The notes beneath the pieces are model-generated. The model was given only the letters and a program-made list of their open reading frames with translations. It did no database searches and had not been told where the DNA came from. A program made the translations under genes and the position numbers. From Linepithema humile (taxonomy: Eukaryota > Arthropoda > Insecta > Hymenoptera > Formicidae): a DNA stretch of 64,000 nt. The first letter of the stretch is position 1, and every line of letters begins with the position of its first letter. Shown in pieces: positions 13,382-27,240 of this stretch. The stretch covers positions 30,316,032 through 30,380,031 of the forward strand of contig NC_090131.1 of the NCBI RefSeq assembly GCF_040581485.1, in the 5' to 3' direction.

Positions 13382-14256
13382 CTAGAAACAAACGTGCAAT
13401 TACGCATCTTATCTCGCAAAATTTTCTAATCCATAAACAGCATATTTAATACATTTATTTAATGATTAATTACGAGAAGAATAAAGTGAGTTTTATGTTA
13501 GGGATTTATTAAAAAAAGCAAGTCCGTATTTTATGAAAAATATGGAAAAACTTCCAACTTGTGTTATTAAATATAAACATAATAAAAATTTAAAAAATAG
13601 AAATAAGTTAACATCAATGATCACAATGACAATTATGACTTTGATATAATATGCGCATTCAGAATTTAAATTTTAGAATTTCTCCACACAAAAAAACCAT
13701 ATAAAAATTTAATATTATATAAATGTAATTACTTTTGCGCCGTTAAATCTTCGCAAAATAATTAAACTGACTCAATCCAAGCATTAAAATTTTAACGAGC
13801 AAAAAAGCGTCGAACTAATGGAACGTGGCTGGCTGTTTTATACCAGTTGAATTGTGTCGATCGTAAAATTTATTCAACGGGAATGGAGAATCAGGTATTT
13901 CATTAATTAACTACGGGCTGATTAATATTCAAGTGGGAGCGAGCATTTCTCAATTATCATCGACAAAATATGAAAGATTTGCATTAAAAATGGTAATTCG
14001 TGACAATTTTTGTATATAATTCGAAAGAAATCACACGTAACAAATTACTGTCGGAATTTCAAGTACATTATACGTATAATTATACAAATTCTTTTTTGAT
14101 AATATCACAAAAAAAAACCTCTACACATTTTTCTGTGAACAAGACTAGAAAATAATTCATAAAGATTTTCAACATAAAAGAAAAGTAAAATCCTAAAATC
14201 GTCAAAAAATTCATAAATATACATCTAGAAGCATAATAGTTTGTTTATATACTTAC
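13382..14256 (-). other. Kdm3 intron 2
   Basis: An 875-bp AT-rich intron between exons 2 and 3, with GTAAGT donor and TTTCTAG acceptor. Nothing else was recognised in it. Confidence 0.85.
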
Positions 14257-14508
14257 AAGTGCTGGCCAAGCAACGGTGTCGGCGACCGCCGTTCCGCCCC
14301 TAAGCGGTTTGCCGTTAATGCGGTGCTGATGGTGGTTATTGTTCGCGTGATTGTTATGATCGAGGGGGATGAGACTGGCGTGTCTGGGGTCAGGTCGTTC
14401 AGCCCAGTAGAGACCTCGTTCGATAAGAAAGAATGAGAACACGGCATCCCTATGAGGCGACAGCCACTCCCTCCTTTGCCATTCCACGTCGTCGTATTCT
14501 ACGAGGAT
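14257..14508 (-). CDS. Kdm3: Kdm3 coding exon 2 (residues 53-136)
   Basis: The exon begins after TTTACAG with ILVEYDDVEWQRREW and ends WPAL before GTAAGT, phase 0 at both ends (84 codons). Vertebrate JMJD1C has VEFDDLEWDKREW followed by a WAKRNDP block and WPAL, matched here by YWAERPDP and WPAL. Exon 1 ends HDLQ, so the junction reads HDLQ-ILVEYDD, as expected for the family. About residues 103-114 are rich in asparagine and histidine (HNNHANNNHHQH), an insertion I do not see in the vertebrate protein as I remember it; it is probably a flexible lineage-specific loop. Confidence 0.93.
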
Positions 14509-16889
14509 CTGTAAACATACGATATTAACGCATATGTTAAATAAAATCTGTAATTGCAATTAAAATTTAGAGATATAACATTAAAAGATTTATTTTCGCA
14601 AAAGATGTCCAGTCAATGTTTAACAAAGGTGAGCTAATAATTTATAAATAGATAATACATTTTCAGCATAAATCGATATTTATCTTTCCGTTTTCTAATT
14701 ATAACAATTAAATGATACATGTAAATATACATAATACACTTGTGGAAGCTACACGTCTCTCTAAAAAATCTAAGGAATGTTTTGCAAATAATCTCTTCGA
14801 TTGGATCGCGAGAATTATTTTCCACATTGCTGATTTTTTAAAAACAATAAAATAACAACGTATATATTTCCATCCAGTGTTAATTAGAGACGTTGAAAAT
14901 AGCAGGTGCCATATACAGGATGAAATCTGTGTAGGTGCTATTTATTCCACGGCATCACGAGAGGTTAAGGATTAAACCGCTCTCGACAATGAGCGGTTAT
15001 CATGCGAACGATGCACGGGGCGGGACCTCGTCCAACCATCCGCATATAACAAGTATTCATTTAATTATCAGTGTTTATTATTGCAATATTCATGCGTGCT
15101 AATGCGTTATCAAGTCTCTCGATTCTTCAGAAATGCATGCAACAGCGCGTCGATGGAGAGATTGTTTCGAACATGCCGTATAGATAAGATATATAGGAAT
15201 GGCGTAATTAATATGTATTATTCATAACCTCTGGCTCGTAACAGAAAGTGCAAGCTGCCAGGATAACGAAGGGTCAGGAGGCGGAATGTAGATCCGCATG
15301 CTCGGTTTACTCTCGGGCTCAACGCAATCTAATTCGATGCGGGGAGTGCGCTAAATTGAATGACGGACAGTCATTCCGTGCTCCATTAATCTGTATATTA
15401 TATCCTATTTTAACCAGAATTTGAATAAACATTTTCTGATTTTAATTTGCGATATTAAATATATCGAGAAAAAAACTTTCTCTTGAAACAAAACCTAACC
15501 AGGAACTAGAATCTTTTCGTTTATAAAAATATCTGATATTTTTATTCGCACAAAATTTTATTTGGATAAAAAGATTCTTTGGTCCAAACATTTTATGTAA
15601 CGAGATCGACATAAGAACGAGCATGTATGTACATACTATATTTACAGATTGACATTTGGCGTCAAAGTATCCGGCTTTAGGTTCGCTCATATACCCTGCG
15701 ATATGCTTATTTTCTCGCCTGTCCGGTGCACTGGGGTGTCGTAATCGTAAGGGGAGCGCGTGACTCGGTGCAGTCACGGTGCGTCAACCAATTAATTGAT
15801 AAATCAGCGTTACGAGCGGAGCGCGCTCGTAGAAATCGCCGCGCCGTGACTAGAAATATTCGATTCAATGTCCGGCAATATTGCACGTGATTTGCACCGG
15901 ACTTATAATTATATCGTATAAGACAAAACGCGACAAAACGTTCCAATTCCATTGCTTTAGGCACGAATGTTTAGCGGAATAACATGCATAAGTGCAAAAA
16001 TCTGTCAAGTACGTAAAATATCACTGAAATCAAAGAATTAAAAAAATAATTCAAGAAGAAATCTTAGACTGGCATAAATCTCAAATTTCAAAGATGAGCG
16101 ATGACACTTAACGCAGTCACAATCTAATCATTATCTATTAACATATTAATTCGTATTATTTAGTTTTCTGTAAAAAGGAATAATGTATATGTGCGTGTAG
16201 AGAGAGAATATAAATTTGTGCAGTCATGAAAAGTTAATTGATATTTTTCGAAAATAGCAGGGATGGTCAGACTTCGGTGTTTCTATATCATGCCGCATCG
16301 CGGACAACACACAATTATAACCCATAGCCAACTATTATTAATCCAACACGCAAGAAACGTGAGATGAAGTACGAGCGAGACGTGTAATGCGCGCGATGTC
16401 CAGATACACGAGTGAAGCGTGACAGTGCATAATTGCGAAACGTTAATCGGTTAATTAATAAGTAAATATCCACGAGCGCAACGGCCGTTAATAATTGGCG
16501 AGGGACGCGACGCATGCCTCGTAAACGATACACGGATAATTAATAATAACGCAATCTCGTGCGCGCACGTCTGCGTTTAATGGTGCTGCTACTGGCACGC
16601 AATTCGGTGAAGTTATGTCGGGAATTGTAATCCGTTTTGACGGGAATCTCTTTCATATACTTCCGCCCAGATTATCCATGCATCGAAGGTGCCTGCCCGA
16701 CGATGTAACTAAAACCCGCGATGAATCGCTTTTTGATTTATAAAGAATTATTAAAATAAAAGATATACATACAAATATTAATAAATATATTACTATTAAT
16801 CATTATAAATAATATTATGTCAATATAAATAATATTAATTATTATCTCATTTTTTTAAACAATAAAAATACTTTTAATTAATATTTGGA

Positions 16890-18110
16890 CCACGCCAGAC
16901 CACAACTGGTGGCAATAAAAAATCCTTATCTCCATTTCCTTAGAACGGCAAGGATTCCAGCAATTCACTAACAACATTAGATAAGTGAGGTAAAAGTGCG
17001 GTCTATACAACACCCATCAAGATAATCCTCGCATAAGCAATGTACCGCGTCTCTTGGGAGCAAGTCGAGCAAACGGAATGATCATATTTCGAAGGGATCA
17101 TCTCACGACGACACGCTCAGTAATCCCAAGACTATCTCGGAGTGCGACTACTAGTCCAGAATGCAAGAACGATCTCTCGCCCATCCACATCCCAGGTGAT
17201 CCCAGGGGTAGCAGCAATATTCCCGGTATCGAAGCTGGTTTTGGGGGATGTTCACCAGGTGGCGGTATCTCTCGGAGCAAAGAGCCATAATGGCCGCCAA
17301 AGCTATCAAGCCCCGCCTCTGGTGAACGCTAAGCACCGCCCAGATGGTTTCCCGGGTAACCATTAAGTCGGCCATTTTGCTAGTGACCTACCACAACCTT
17401 CTCCTACGACCATGGACGAATGGTCTCCCTCCTATACCGATCCCCTTCCATAAGCATTTACCCCTTCCCTCTCGCGACCTTTTTCTCGTCCCCACTCCTA
17501 GATGGTTCCCAGTGTGGTACCAGACTCGTGCTTGTTCCAGACGAAGATTAGGAACCGGACGGCTTCGCCACTAATCATCGACATCTTACGATGAGCACTT
17601 TTTGTTTTTCTAAATAGAGGCGCCTCTAAGATATCAAGATGACCTTTGTTTTCTCAATTTAAACTATCTGTTTGTTTTTTATGCGTGTAGCTCAACTCCA
17701 AGACGAGTTCATTGATCTTATAACATGTGGCCACCAAAATAAATTAAGGTCATTTAAAGTCTTTCTTCGCTGAACGGCCAGAAAACTTTCCTTATCTTCT
17801 CCGTTTAAAAGAAAAAACTTGGACATCACTACATTGATTAATTCTGTCTCTGAATGTCAATTCTACTTCCTGAAAATTGTGCAAGTAATTCCTTGGAAAG
17901 CATCCGTGATCCCCGGACTCTCGTATCATCCGAAAGAAAAAATGTTAATGAGCATTCTTTAAACCTTGGATCATTATGAGCAGAAGAACCGTCACGCTGT
18001 ATCCGTACTTTGACGAGAAAGACGTTTTTCAAACGCTGTTGGAGTTCTTTTGTTGAAAAATTATTGTAACAAGTTCGGCGTACTATTAAAAAATATAGAC
18101 CCACTAAATA
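16890..18110. mobile_element. Unclassified GC-rich block, probable degenerate transposon
   Basis: A sharp change in base composition at about 16.89 kb opens a block of about 700 bp that is near balanced in GC, followed by about 500 bp of intermediate composition. It has overlapping open frames on both strands: a proline-rich minus-strand frame at 17098-17280, another minus-strand frame at 17151-17375, and a minus-strand frame at 17838-18104 reading STKELQQRLKNVFLVKVRIQ. None matches a family I know, and I found no clear terminal repeats or target duplication. A solo LTR or decayed element inserted in the intron is the most likely reading; a CpG-poor regulatory island is the alternative. Confidence 0.35.
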
Positions 18111-18399
18111 ACCGTTTACGATGCTACACCAAATATTCGACCACTGACGGTAATTGTCAAATAATATTGCTCATAATTTAAAAAAATTAATCATACAAAT
18201 TAAAAAGTATTTTATATTTATTTTAAGAATGTATTATATATACAAAAAGTATCTATACTTAATATATATTAATATCACATTATTATAAGATAATGAAATA
18301 TAGAATATATTAAGTATAGAAATATAGAAATACAGAATCTTAATCAATAAAGTGAGAAATATTTTAATTAAGTTATCCGCTTATTTGAAAGATTTACGA

Positions 18400-18985
18400 G
18401 AATGACGTGCGCGACCTTGTTTACAACAGCATCGATTCTTGCGTTTTGGCCCCATTGGCCACGTGCGAGAACACGAACGAGAACAGAATATACGGATGTG
18501 AACTCTCCAAGCAGAGGAGAGAGAAAGAGAGAGACAGAGCAGCATGTCAATATCCTGTCAAGTGTTGCGCGCGTGCACATATCGATACCGCCGGTCGGCT
18601 TCCTGTTATTTCGCCGGCCTTGTTCGCTGGTCGTAACAACGCTCCGCACCGATCCAATATTCGATCGCGGGGGACGTGATGACGTAAGTCGCGTCTCCCG
18701 TTTCTGCATACTCTCGCGACCTGCCACATCGCGGAACGTATTTTCCTTCTCACCGCGTGATAGAACTCAGTGGAAACACCGTGCGTTTGTCAGACGCGCT
18801 AGAAGCAGCGCAACTTTCCCTCAGCTGTCGCATCCTGTCACGCTTATTACAGTTTCGGACAAATTCACACGCGACTCTCTTCTGTCGATCATCCTTGACG
18901 AATCGCGCGTAGAGATCGCATCGGCTAAACGAGTTCTTATTTACGGTCGTATTGCATTGTTAAAATTTTTTCTGTTCTAAATCCG
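18400..18985. other. CpG-rich island with long uninterrupted frames
   Basis: A GC-rich island of about 580 bp in which the plus strand is open from 18402 to 18980 (192 codons) and the minus strand from 18727 to 18368. The translations are rich in Arg, Ser and Thr without any recognisable domain, and both strands being open points to composition rather than coding. The plus strand has a good splice donor GAC|GTAAGT at 18683/18684 next to a TGACGTAA motif (CRE-like half palindrome). It could be an intronic promoter or first exon of an unannotated transcript. Confidence 0.3.
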
Positions 18986-21900
18986 TGATCCGTCTAACCG
19001 ATCTGTTTAACCGATATTTTACTGTATTTGTTTCTGCATCGAGCATATCTAGGAAGATATTTCTATATGAAGTATTTATTTGGATAATAATTTATGCACA
19101 CAAGTTATTTTAGCAAGTATACTTTTGTATTACTCGAATACTTCAGTGTCAATATTTATCTAATTATTCGAATATAATATAACTCGTTCCATCATGTTAT
19201 GCAGTCTAGACTGCTTCTTGAAAATAAGAAATAGGTGACCTGCAATATCGATCTCTACAATAATTCAATTATGTCACACGTGCAGTCTATGTGCAATTTA
19301 ATACCTTTACCTTCACTCACGAGAAACGCGGGAAATAAAAGTTTCCAGTACATTTACAAATTATGTATTCAGAACAAAACGTATATATATATATATTATA
19401 TATTTTATTATTTATTTACTTATTTCGGTTTATCTCTTGCGACAGTCGAAAACGGCAAATGGTTCTTTTTTATTTTCGGATGTAGCATTTTTTTATATGA
19501 ATAAATTTAGAACGTACCCTTCCTTTATTTGAGCGATCTATTCAAGAAATATAAATCATGCAAATTCATCTTTTCCTCCGTATTCCCCTTTTTCCGGTTC
19601 AAGTCGCCTCGTTAATTATTGTAAGTCTATTCTTACAGTGCTTTCTGCAATCTTATCGTTAAATACTAAATTGGAGGACACGTCAGTCAAAAACTGACTG
19701 GCTGTCCACTCCGTTGGCTCTTAATGTCGAGTCGTTACGCCACTTCCCTCGCACGTAAGCGTATTCCGGCGATACGAATAGTCAACGATTGTGACGTCAT
19801 GAATAAAGGAGAAATCGCACTTTAATGACAAAAAAGCCGCAACAACTAACAATCGGTTTTCTAAAAGAAAAAAATCACGCAAAAGTCACAATCGAATACA
19901 GCGGAGAAAGAGAAAGAAAAAATTATATTAAATTGTACAATTAATCAAAAGAGAATAGAAAGAATTAAAAATGTTTAACAGAATGATATATGTGTCACTT
20001 TGCAAAGCAAATTATCATATATAACAACTATACATATAATTAAAGTGATGGTTATATAATTACGACAATCATACTTTTCTATTAAAATTGCGAATTACAC
20101 TGCCGTACCGTTAATAAAAAGATCGCGAGTTTGCTGATATAAATTATGCATTCCAATGTTCTGTGCTTTTCCTCGGAGAGTGCGCGATTTTGCAAATTAA
20201 TTCGCACAATCATCAAACGCCACGGCACACGTTTTAAACGACCATGAGAGATCGAGTAATTTTTAGTAGAAATACTCGTGTTACATCGCGTGAATACTGC
20301 GGATATAGCCAGCTTTTCAATCAATCCGTTTCGAACAGTAATGAAAATAATTCGATTAACGTGCATAGATACTACGTCGCGTAACAAGGTTATTAAAACG
20401 AACGAGAGACCTTCATCTGGTTAAAATAACGTGTGTCCCTGCACTCGAGTACGAGTCGAATCAACAAGTGGAACAAAAATTTTTTCAACGTGTGTAAAAC
20501 GGTGTACGTATTTACACGTTGCTCTGTAAACACGCTCGATGTGGCGAATGTAAAACGTTTAGTGCAATTTAGACAAAGACAACAATTTAAAAAACAGAGA
20601 TATTATATTAAAATACAAACAGTTGCATGAATACGTCACATATTCGCGAAAACTTTGATGGCCTTTTAGTATAAAATCTTATGAGTAAAATACGACAATC
20701 ATTAAGATTTGTAATTGTAATTTAAATAATAATAATTAAATGTCTTATAAGTTCATAATAGGATTATCAAAAACAAACCTCAATCATCGATATAGTGAAA
20801 TAATGAGAAAATCTATTGAAATTATTTTTTTTAGTTATTCAATAAGATAAAAATGTAAAAATCTTTTAACAATCCTAGAAATATAAATTATAAAATTTCA
20901 TACATAATAAATAAGCAAAAGTAAAACTGCGATAAAAAGTATTCTAGAAAAATCAATAAAAAATACAATTAAACTATTGTATTGATTAGAATTTTATTAT
21001 AATCAATGATTTCTGAATAATTCGTTTAGTTTGATCACTACTTGTGACAGTTTCTTTTTTCATGTATAAGAAACGCGTATTTCGTGCAATCTCCATCATG
21101 CGCCAAGTGACAGCCATTGCATCGCGAGTGCATTTCGCGCGTGAGCAGACAAGAAACGACAAATTCGCGAGAGTTCGCATTCTCACCGAATCGCACTCTT
21201 TATTTTGTACTAATACCAACCGAATACCGACATTATCGTGATACCGGTGGAACCATTACCATCCCAAATCTTTTACTGTGTCACTAGTTTTTCTCTGTTA
21301 TTCATTCCACACGCGTGCAGTTAGATAGCTCTCGAATGCACAAACGCGCAACTTCGTAAACCCCAACGTACATATCTTGCATTCGGTGCATTAAGCTTCT
21401 TCAGATTCCTGTTCACTTATCGTTCTGACAACGTTCTTATTGCGGAATAACTCCGATGTAGTTTGCGTCAAACATCCAACCGAATACCGATAAATATTTA
21501 ATAGTGAAAATTTTTCAATTTTTTAAAATAAGTTGTCTCTTAATGTAAATAATGATCCATTTACATATTATGTAAAATTAAATAAAAAACATATTACTGA
21601 TAGTCATATAATAATTTGCATTTTACATAAAACACATTATATGATGATAGATTGTCATTTTTAAAAATATATATTTTAAAATTCAGTAAGTAATGTCCAA
21701 CTCTGTATATTTCCGAGTTCATTCTGCGTCGTTATACGCTATAATAAATGGTTTCGCAATAATCGAGGTATTTATTTTGTATCATTTGAGTATACGGCCG
21801 ACGTCGATTATAATTTACGAAGCAGAACGCAACTGCGCACGTCGAAACGACGATAACAGAAGAATGCTTTCAGCGTGGTACATGCACGTCGGGTTATTTA

Positions 21901-22889
21901 CACAAAAATCTCCGTCATTTTGCCGGGAACAAAGGCCGCGCTCGTTCTATAGCGTCCGAAATGGAGTCTCGACGACGCAGAGCGGAGATATATCTTGCCG
22001 CGCAAGCGAGATTTCGTTTTCGTCGGAACGTAAAAAAACAAGAAAAAAGTGAAAAAAGAGGCAAACCGTATTTTCTCAGGCAAGGGAAATGCACGAGAAG
22101 ATAGACGATCGAATAAAAAGTGCGCTCGTTGCGTGCTTCAGGAAATCGTCCTCGATGAAACGTCCACACGAAATTCATCAAGTGCGTGAAATACGCACGT
22201 ATGTGCATCCGAAAGGTATATCCGCATGAACAAAGCATGACACACGCACGTGCATCGTAAGACAAGTGCATTCCTGAAATACGAGCTCTTTTTCCCCGGA
22301 AATTACGGATAGATGAGAGAGAAAAGGGTTAGGTGAGCGAAACAGGAGTGGAGAACGCGGTAAAAAGAGAAAGAAACTGGCAACACGTGCGTGTTTCTCT
22401 ATAAAAGAACTTTTTATTCCTCTCATTTTCGCTCGACATCTTTCTCTTTTTGTATTTCCAGTTTTCTCACAGTTTTGTGTCTTCATGTTCCTTTTTACAT
22501 TGCTAGCGCACTGTGTGACGGATCTAAGTAGATGCAAAAAAAATTATAAAAATAATTGTAATTCGTTAAACATTCTTTGATCTTGACTTTTGACCCTTAT
22601 TACGAAACAACTGTTGTAAAATATGAAAAATATATTTATGTTTTATATACACTCCTTCGCATTAGTGCACTAAGCAATATATTTTGATCTCTTTAAATTT
22701 CTCTTCCCTTAGTATGATCTTTCTTGACACATGTACTTGCGATATTCATCATTTTTCTTCGCTTTTACACGGAATAGTAAATTCTAACTCTTCTCCTCTT
22801 TCTCTCTTTAATTCGTCATTTGTCTACCTGTACGCTTTTGATGCGATGCTCGCACACCTTCGCAAAAATAGGCCGCGTGGAGAGAAGCG

Positions 22890-24280
22890 GTGGAGTGCAT
22901 GTCGAGAGTAGTTGGCATCGGTGAGTGCAGGTATTCGTGTGTTGTACGTGCGTGTAGTTTCGTGAGAGGTGAGTGAGAGCGAGAGAAAGAAGGAGAGAAA
23001 GGGAAAGACAGAGAGAGAGAAAGAGAGAGAAGGAGAGAGGCGCCGAGAAATGAAGGCAACGCGAGGACGAGAACGGCGCGACGCTAGCTAGTGATGGTGA
23101 CCTCTTTCTGGACCTGCCTGTCAGTAGTAAGTAGTTACGCGATAGAATGCACGAAGAACGAAGCGCAAGTGCTGCAAAGAGCTATTTCTTTCCCCACGCT
23201 TTTAAGCGTTCTGTGTTGCGCGATGCATGCTAGATTGCAACTGCCGGAGGTCGACGTCACAGATGTGATAGCGAAATAAAAGAAGTGTAACGCATTACGT
23301 CACAAATTACTTTATAATGAAATAACGAATCTAAAATAATGCATTCGACGCACGAAACCGTTATTATGCTAATTCTTTAGAATAATTTTCGAACATTTTT
23401 TAAATAAAGTTGTTTTGTGCACACAGCGGTGTATCCATCAAATAAAATAATGTAACCTAAAAACAAGTACGTACAGTCAGTACGAATATTAATGTTATTG
23501 CTTACAGTAAACGACGTCTCGCTTGTGTTTAAGTGACACAGTATAGATCACTTCCTACGAATGGATAAAAGCAAAACTGGGTCATGACAGTAAAATTAAA
23601 AAAAACCTTCTTTTGTTTGAGAAAGATAAATAGAAAAGAATATACATCTCGTGTATGAAGCGTGCGCTTTTGTTTCGTGAGTTGTATAGAGAGCTTCTTA
23701 AAATTGAAATGTTGAATTGAGTGCTAAACGGAGGCCTCACGAGAGAGAAACACATAACATACGTATTGAAAAAAATTTTTTAACTATTTACTATTGAATC
23801 ATCATAATTTCTACCAAAATATCTTTCTCGTTATTTTATTTTCCGAACACTTTTCGTAAAACTTTCTACTTGCATATAAAAATATAAAACATGGTACCTT
23901 TTACTAGGGGGGAAAAAAAAAAAAAAATAAGACAAATACATAATTCTCGAAAAATCCGGTCATCCGTGGCTACGAAATCTGACTGTATTTTTGCAGTATA
24001 GTGAAGCACTTCGGAAAATCGCTTTGGATATGAATTCGCGTGGAAACAATAGTTCGTCACCCAATGGGATACCACCCTCCTCTCACCCGCCCGCCTACCC
24101 ATCTCGATACCCATCCAGATCGAACTTCTAGTTGTACTTCTATAGTGCTTTTCCGCCTGTCGGTACTTTGGTGTCACGCGCGGCTCTCTGTCATCTCTCG
24201 CCTGTCAACATACGTGCTCATTGTCAACGCTATTGTGGGCTTTGTTGGGCGTTCTTGTATTATGCTTGTACGGTGAGTCG
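22890..24280 (+). other. Cluster of strong plus-strand splice donors in CpG/GA-rich DNA
   Basis: Within 1.4 kb the plus strand shows CATCG|GTGAGTG (exon end 22920), GAGAG|GTGAGTG (22968), TCAGTA|GTAAGT (23126) and TGTACG|GTGAGTC (24272). Some follow an ATG closely: the ATG at 22899 gives MSRVVGI before the first donor, and the ATG at 23094 gives MVTSFWTCLSV before the third, which looks like the start of a hydrophobic leader. This pattern could be alternative first exons of a transcript running opposite to Kdm3. GA-rich DNA produces GTGAGT by chance, and no downstream acceptor or protein was recognised. Confidence 0.25.
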
Positions 24281-24310
24281 CTGACGACGAGAAAGCGGGA
24301 AAGTAGAAGA

Positions 24311-24358
24311 GCGGGAGAGCGGGAGAGCGAGAGAGCGGGAGAGCGAGAGAGCGAGAGA
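24311..24358. repeat. 8-bp minisatellite, six units of GCGRGAGA
   Basis: Six tandem copies of GCGGGAGA or GCGAGAGA, lying 38 bp after the strong plus-strand donor at 24272, then grading into GAGA-rich sequence. GAGA-rich tracts can bind GAGA-factor-like proteins in insects; this is only a possibility here. Confidence 0.8.
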
Positions 24359-26307
24359 GAGAAAAGTAAGAGAAAAAGAGAAAAAATATAATCCAAAAGA
24401 AACAGAGGTGGGGCAATAAGGAAGAACGTAGAGGAAAGGAATAGACTGCGCGGCAACAAGGAAGGGGATGCCCTCTTTTCCGTCTGCGTACGTATGACGA
24501 TGTGCCTATGTGTACGTGGGGATACCACCACCGGAAGTTGGAGGCCATCGCCTGACCTTGCGCCGGTCGGTCGGTCGGTTTCAACTCTGGCGAGCAGCCC
24601 CGTTCAAACACTCGATTATATATCGGGTGTCTCACGAGTGTGGCACCGATTGTTCCTTCAATTCGTTGAATATGTCAAACGACTATTGAAAAATATATAG
24701 AAACTTTCAAATATATTTCGAAGATTCCAGATTACTTTAGCTTGCTTTTCTTAATGTTTGTAATTGCTGCGATATTCAAATAAACAATTTCAGAAATAAA
24801 TGATTTTTTGTGCAATTGTTATCTTTGCTATCTTACCATAAATTGCGAGAAAAATTGAGAAAAATATGTCCGTAATTAATTACTTTATGTATCATATATC
24901 AACAAAATGATTAACAATATACGTTAAGCACATACATATCTTATAATAGATATATGCTTTGGATTCGCAAAATATATAGCGGTCAAGCGGGAAAATAAAA
25001 TATCTTTGCTCGCAGCCGGCAGAAACTGCGGCTTTTAATACAGCTGTGCAAGTATTGATCGTCTCAATATCTGGTATATTTTTCGCACTTTCTGCATAAC
25101 ATTTTGAGGACACTTTGGAACCTCCGTGCTAGCAACAGTCCATCGCGATGAATCGAAATATCTGACGCGCTCTTAAACCGATATGCAATCCGCCGGAGAA
25201 GCAGGTCATTCTACTTGGAGAAATATTGATCGATACTGTAGCTTCGATCGTTATATACTTGGACACTCGTGACGTAAACGAGCGAAAAGTTGGCCGCTGT
25301 ATAAGATCGGATATGGACCCCTTTAACAGGCTGGAACCGTAATATAGGGCATTCAAGCTGATAGCACAATATTTCCTTTCTCCCCACGGATGATCGGATT
25401 TTCTCCGTGGCGAGAGGAAACAACAAATTTTTTTAGCACAACACACAATTACTCATCTAGATAAAGCTAATTTGTCAAATAACTTTTGGCAGCAACAGAA
25501 ACTTTTTTCTCGATTCGTTTTTTTCGTCGAAATTTCTATCATCGTTTAAAACGGTACCGAGATTTAGAGACGGGAAGACGATTTATGCACGCACAATTAT
25601 ATTGAGATTTGGAAAGTGGACGAAATAAATCGACATTATGTCTTGGCATATCAAATTATTGCGTTCTATTGTTACGTTTCGTCATAATCTATCGACTATA
25701 TTTATTACATTCGTCGTTCTATTCTTCTAATTTGGAAATTTAATGTAACATATTGTTTTCTGAATTTAAAAATCTCTGTATCGAAAAAAGGGAGAAATCT
25801 GAAGTTATTCTGTATTCCGCATGCCGCGTGTTCAATACCTATGACTTTGCGCATATTCGTGAATAACATAATAATACGTACATACAATTATACGTTGCCA
25901 TTACGTTCACCGCAAGAGAAACCGGGCAGTGGTTACCCCCAGCATTCCAATGAAGAAAATAATATCTTGCACGATTCCCACGTTACATATATTCGGACTT
26001 CGATTCGAAATATATCGCGTCGGCCCGTAAATAAATAAGAGCTCGTGGAAACTAGGCTTTGGGGAGCAATCAATAACCGCAGGCATGTATCCACGCCGCG
26101 TTTTAACACTCATCCGCTCGGGCGTCACCGGACACAAGGTTTCCCGAATACCTCCATGTGCGAACGAGTATACGCGTGTATGTACACACACCTGTTCACA
26201 CATCACACAGTCGAAACCAGCGATGTTGGACGGCCCCGCTGCACGAAGAGGGGCGTAAAAGCGGCGTCTTGAATAAATCATTCAAGAAAATGCATGACAT
26301 CGGAATA

Positions 26308-26442
26308 AGCAAAAAAAAAAAAAAAAAAAACTAATACAATATAATACTAGAACAGAAAAGTGTCAAATGAATAAGGCAAAACACTGCTCTTGTGCAAATT
26401 GTGTCAATTGAAAATGGAAAAAAAAAAAAAAAAAAAAAAACG
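26308..26442. repeat. Two poly-A tracts about 90 bp apart
   Basis: Runs of about 20 A (ending near 26330) and more than 20 A (about 26419-26440). Poly-A runs can mark the 3' ends of retroposed sequences, but no retrotransposon body was recognised upstream on either strand. Simple slippage is enough to explain them. Confidence 0.6.
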
Positions 26443-27240
26443 AAAGAAAAAAAGAATGTGATTTTAATGTTTCTATTTTAAAACTATATTATATTATTAT
26501 GCGTTATTACTTATTGTTAGAAGAGACGTACTCTATAATAAAGATATTACATTCACACTTTCATTCATTCATCTGTTTTCTCATTAAGAAATGCATACAG
26601 CATTGAATAAAAAAAGTCCATTAACAAGATTGTGAATATCGCGCTATCTACATTTTTCTACGCATTCACGTTTAACACATTAATTGTTGTAAGACAAAGA
26701 GAGAGATGTTGGCTGCTATTTTCTACGTGACAGTACGAGTGGGGAGCGAACGCGTAAACACGCAGGTTAAAACAACACGTAGGTGGTACGCCTGATTGAG
26801 CTGTCAGCTATAATTAAAGGCATTTTCATTAATTTCGCGGCGACGCAACATGCCGGAATGAAACGGCGCGAACTGCTAGACAGCTCAAAGGAGCGCTCAA
26901 CTGTCTCACTAATTTAACCCCTTAAAGATTTATATCGAGACTTACTTTACAATACCGTAGAAATCTTACCCTCCCTTATCGCGCAAGTTTCTCTATTGTA
27001 AAGTTTACACTATCGTTAAAATGAATATAATGGCTGTATTTAATTTTTAAAAAACTAATGTTATGGCCGGTTTATGCTTCGGTCTTAATCTTAATCTTAA
27101 GAGTTGATAACGTAGAATGCCATAAGGGCGTTTATACTTCCCTAGTCTTAATCTTAGTCTTAATCTTAATCTTGGAAAGATCCCATCTTTTAACTTTAGT
27201 CCCTAATGTCCTAAGGCCGGGCCAATGAGGTAAGTCTGAC

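Noticed and set aside
13208..13429. Plus-strand 73-codon frame
   Set aside because: It lies on the opposite strand of Kdm3 exon 3, whose minus-strand translation matches the family and has both splice sites.
18402..18980. 192-codon plus-strand open frame
   Set aside because: The opposite strand is also open, the product has no domain, and the composition is explained by the CpG island.
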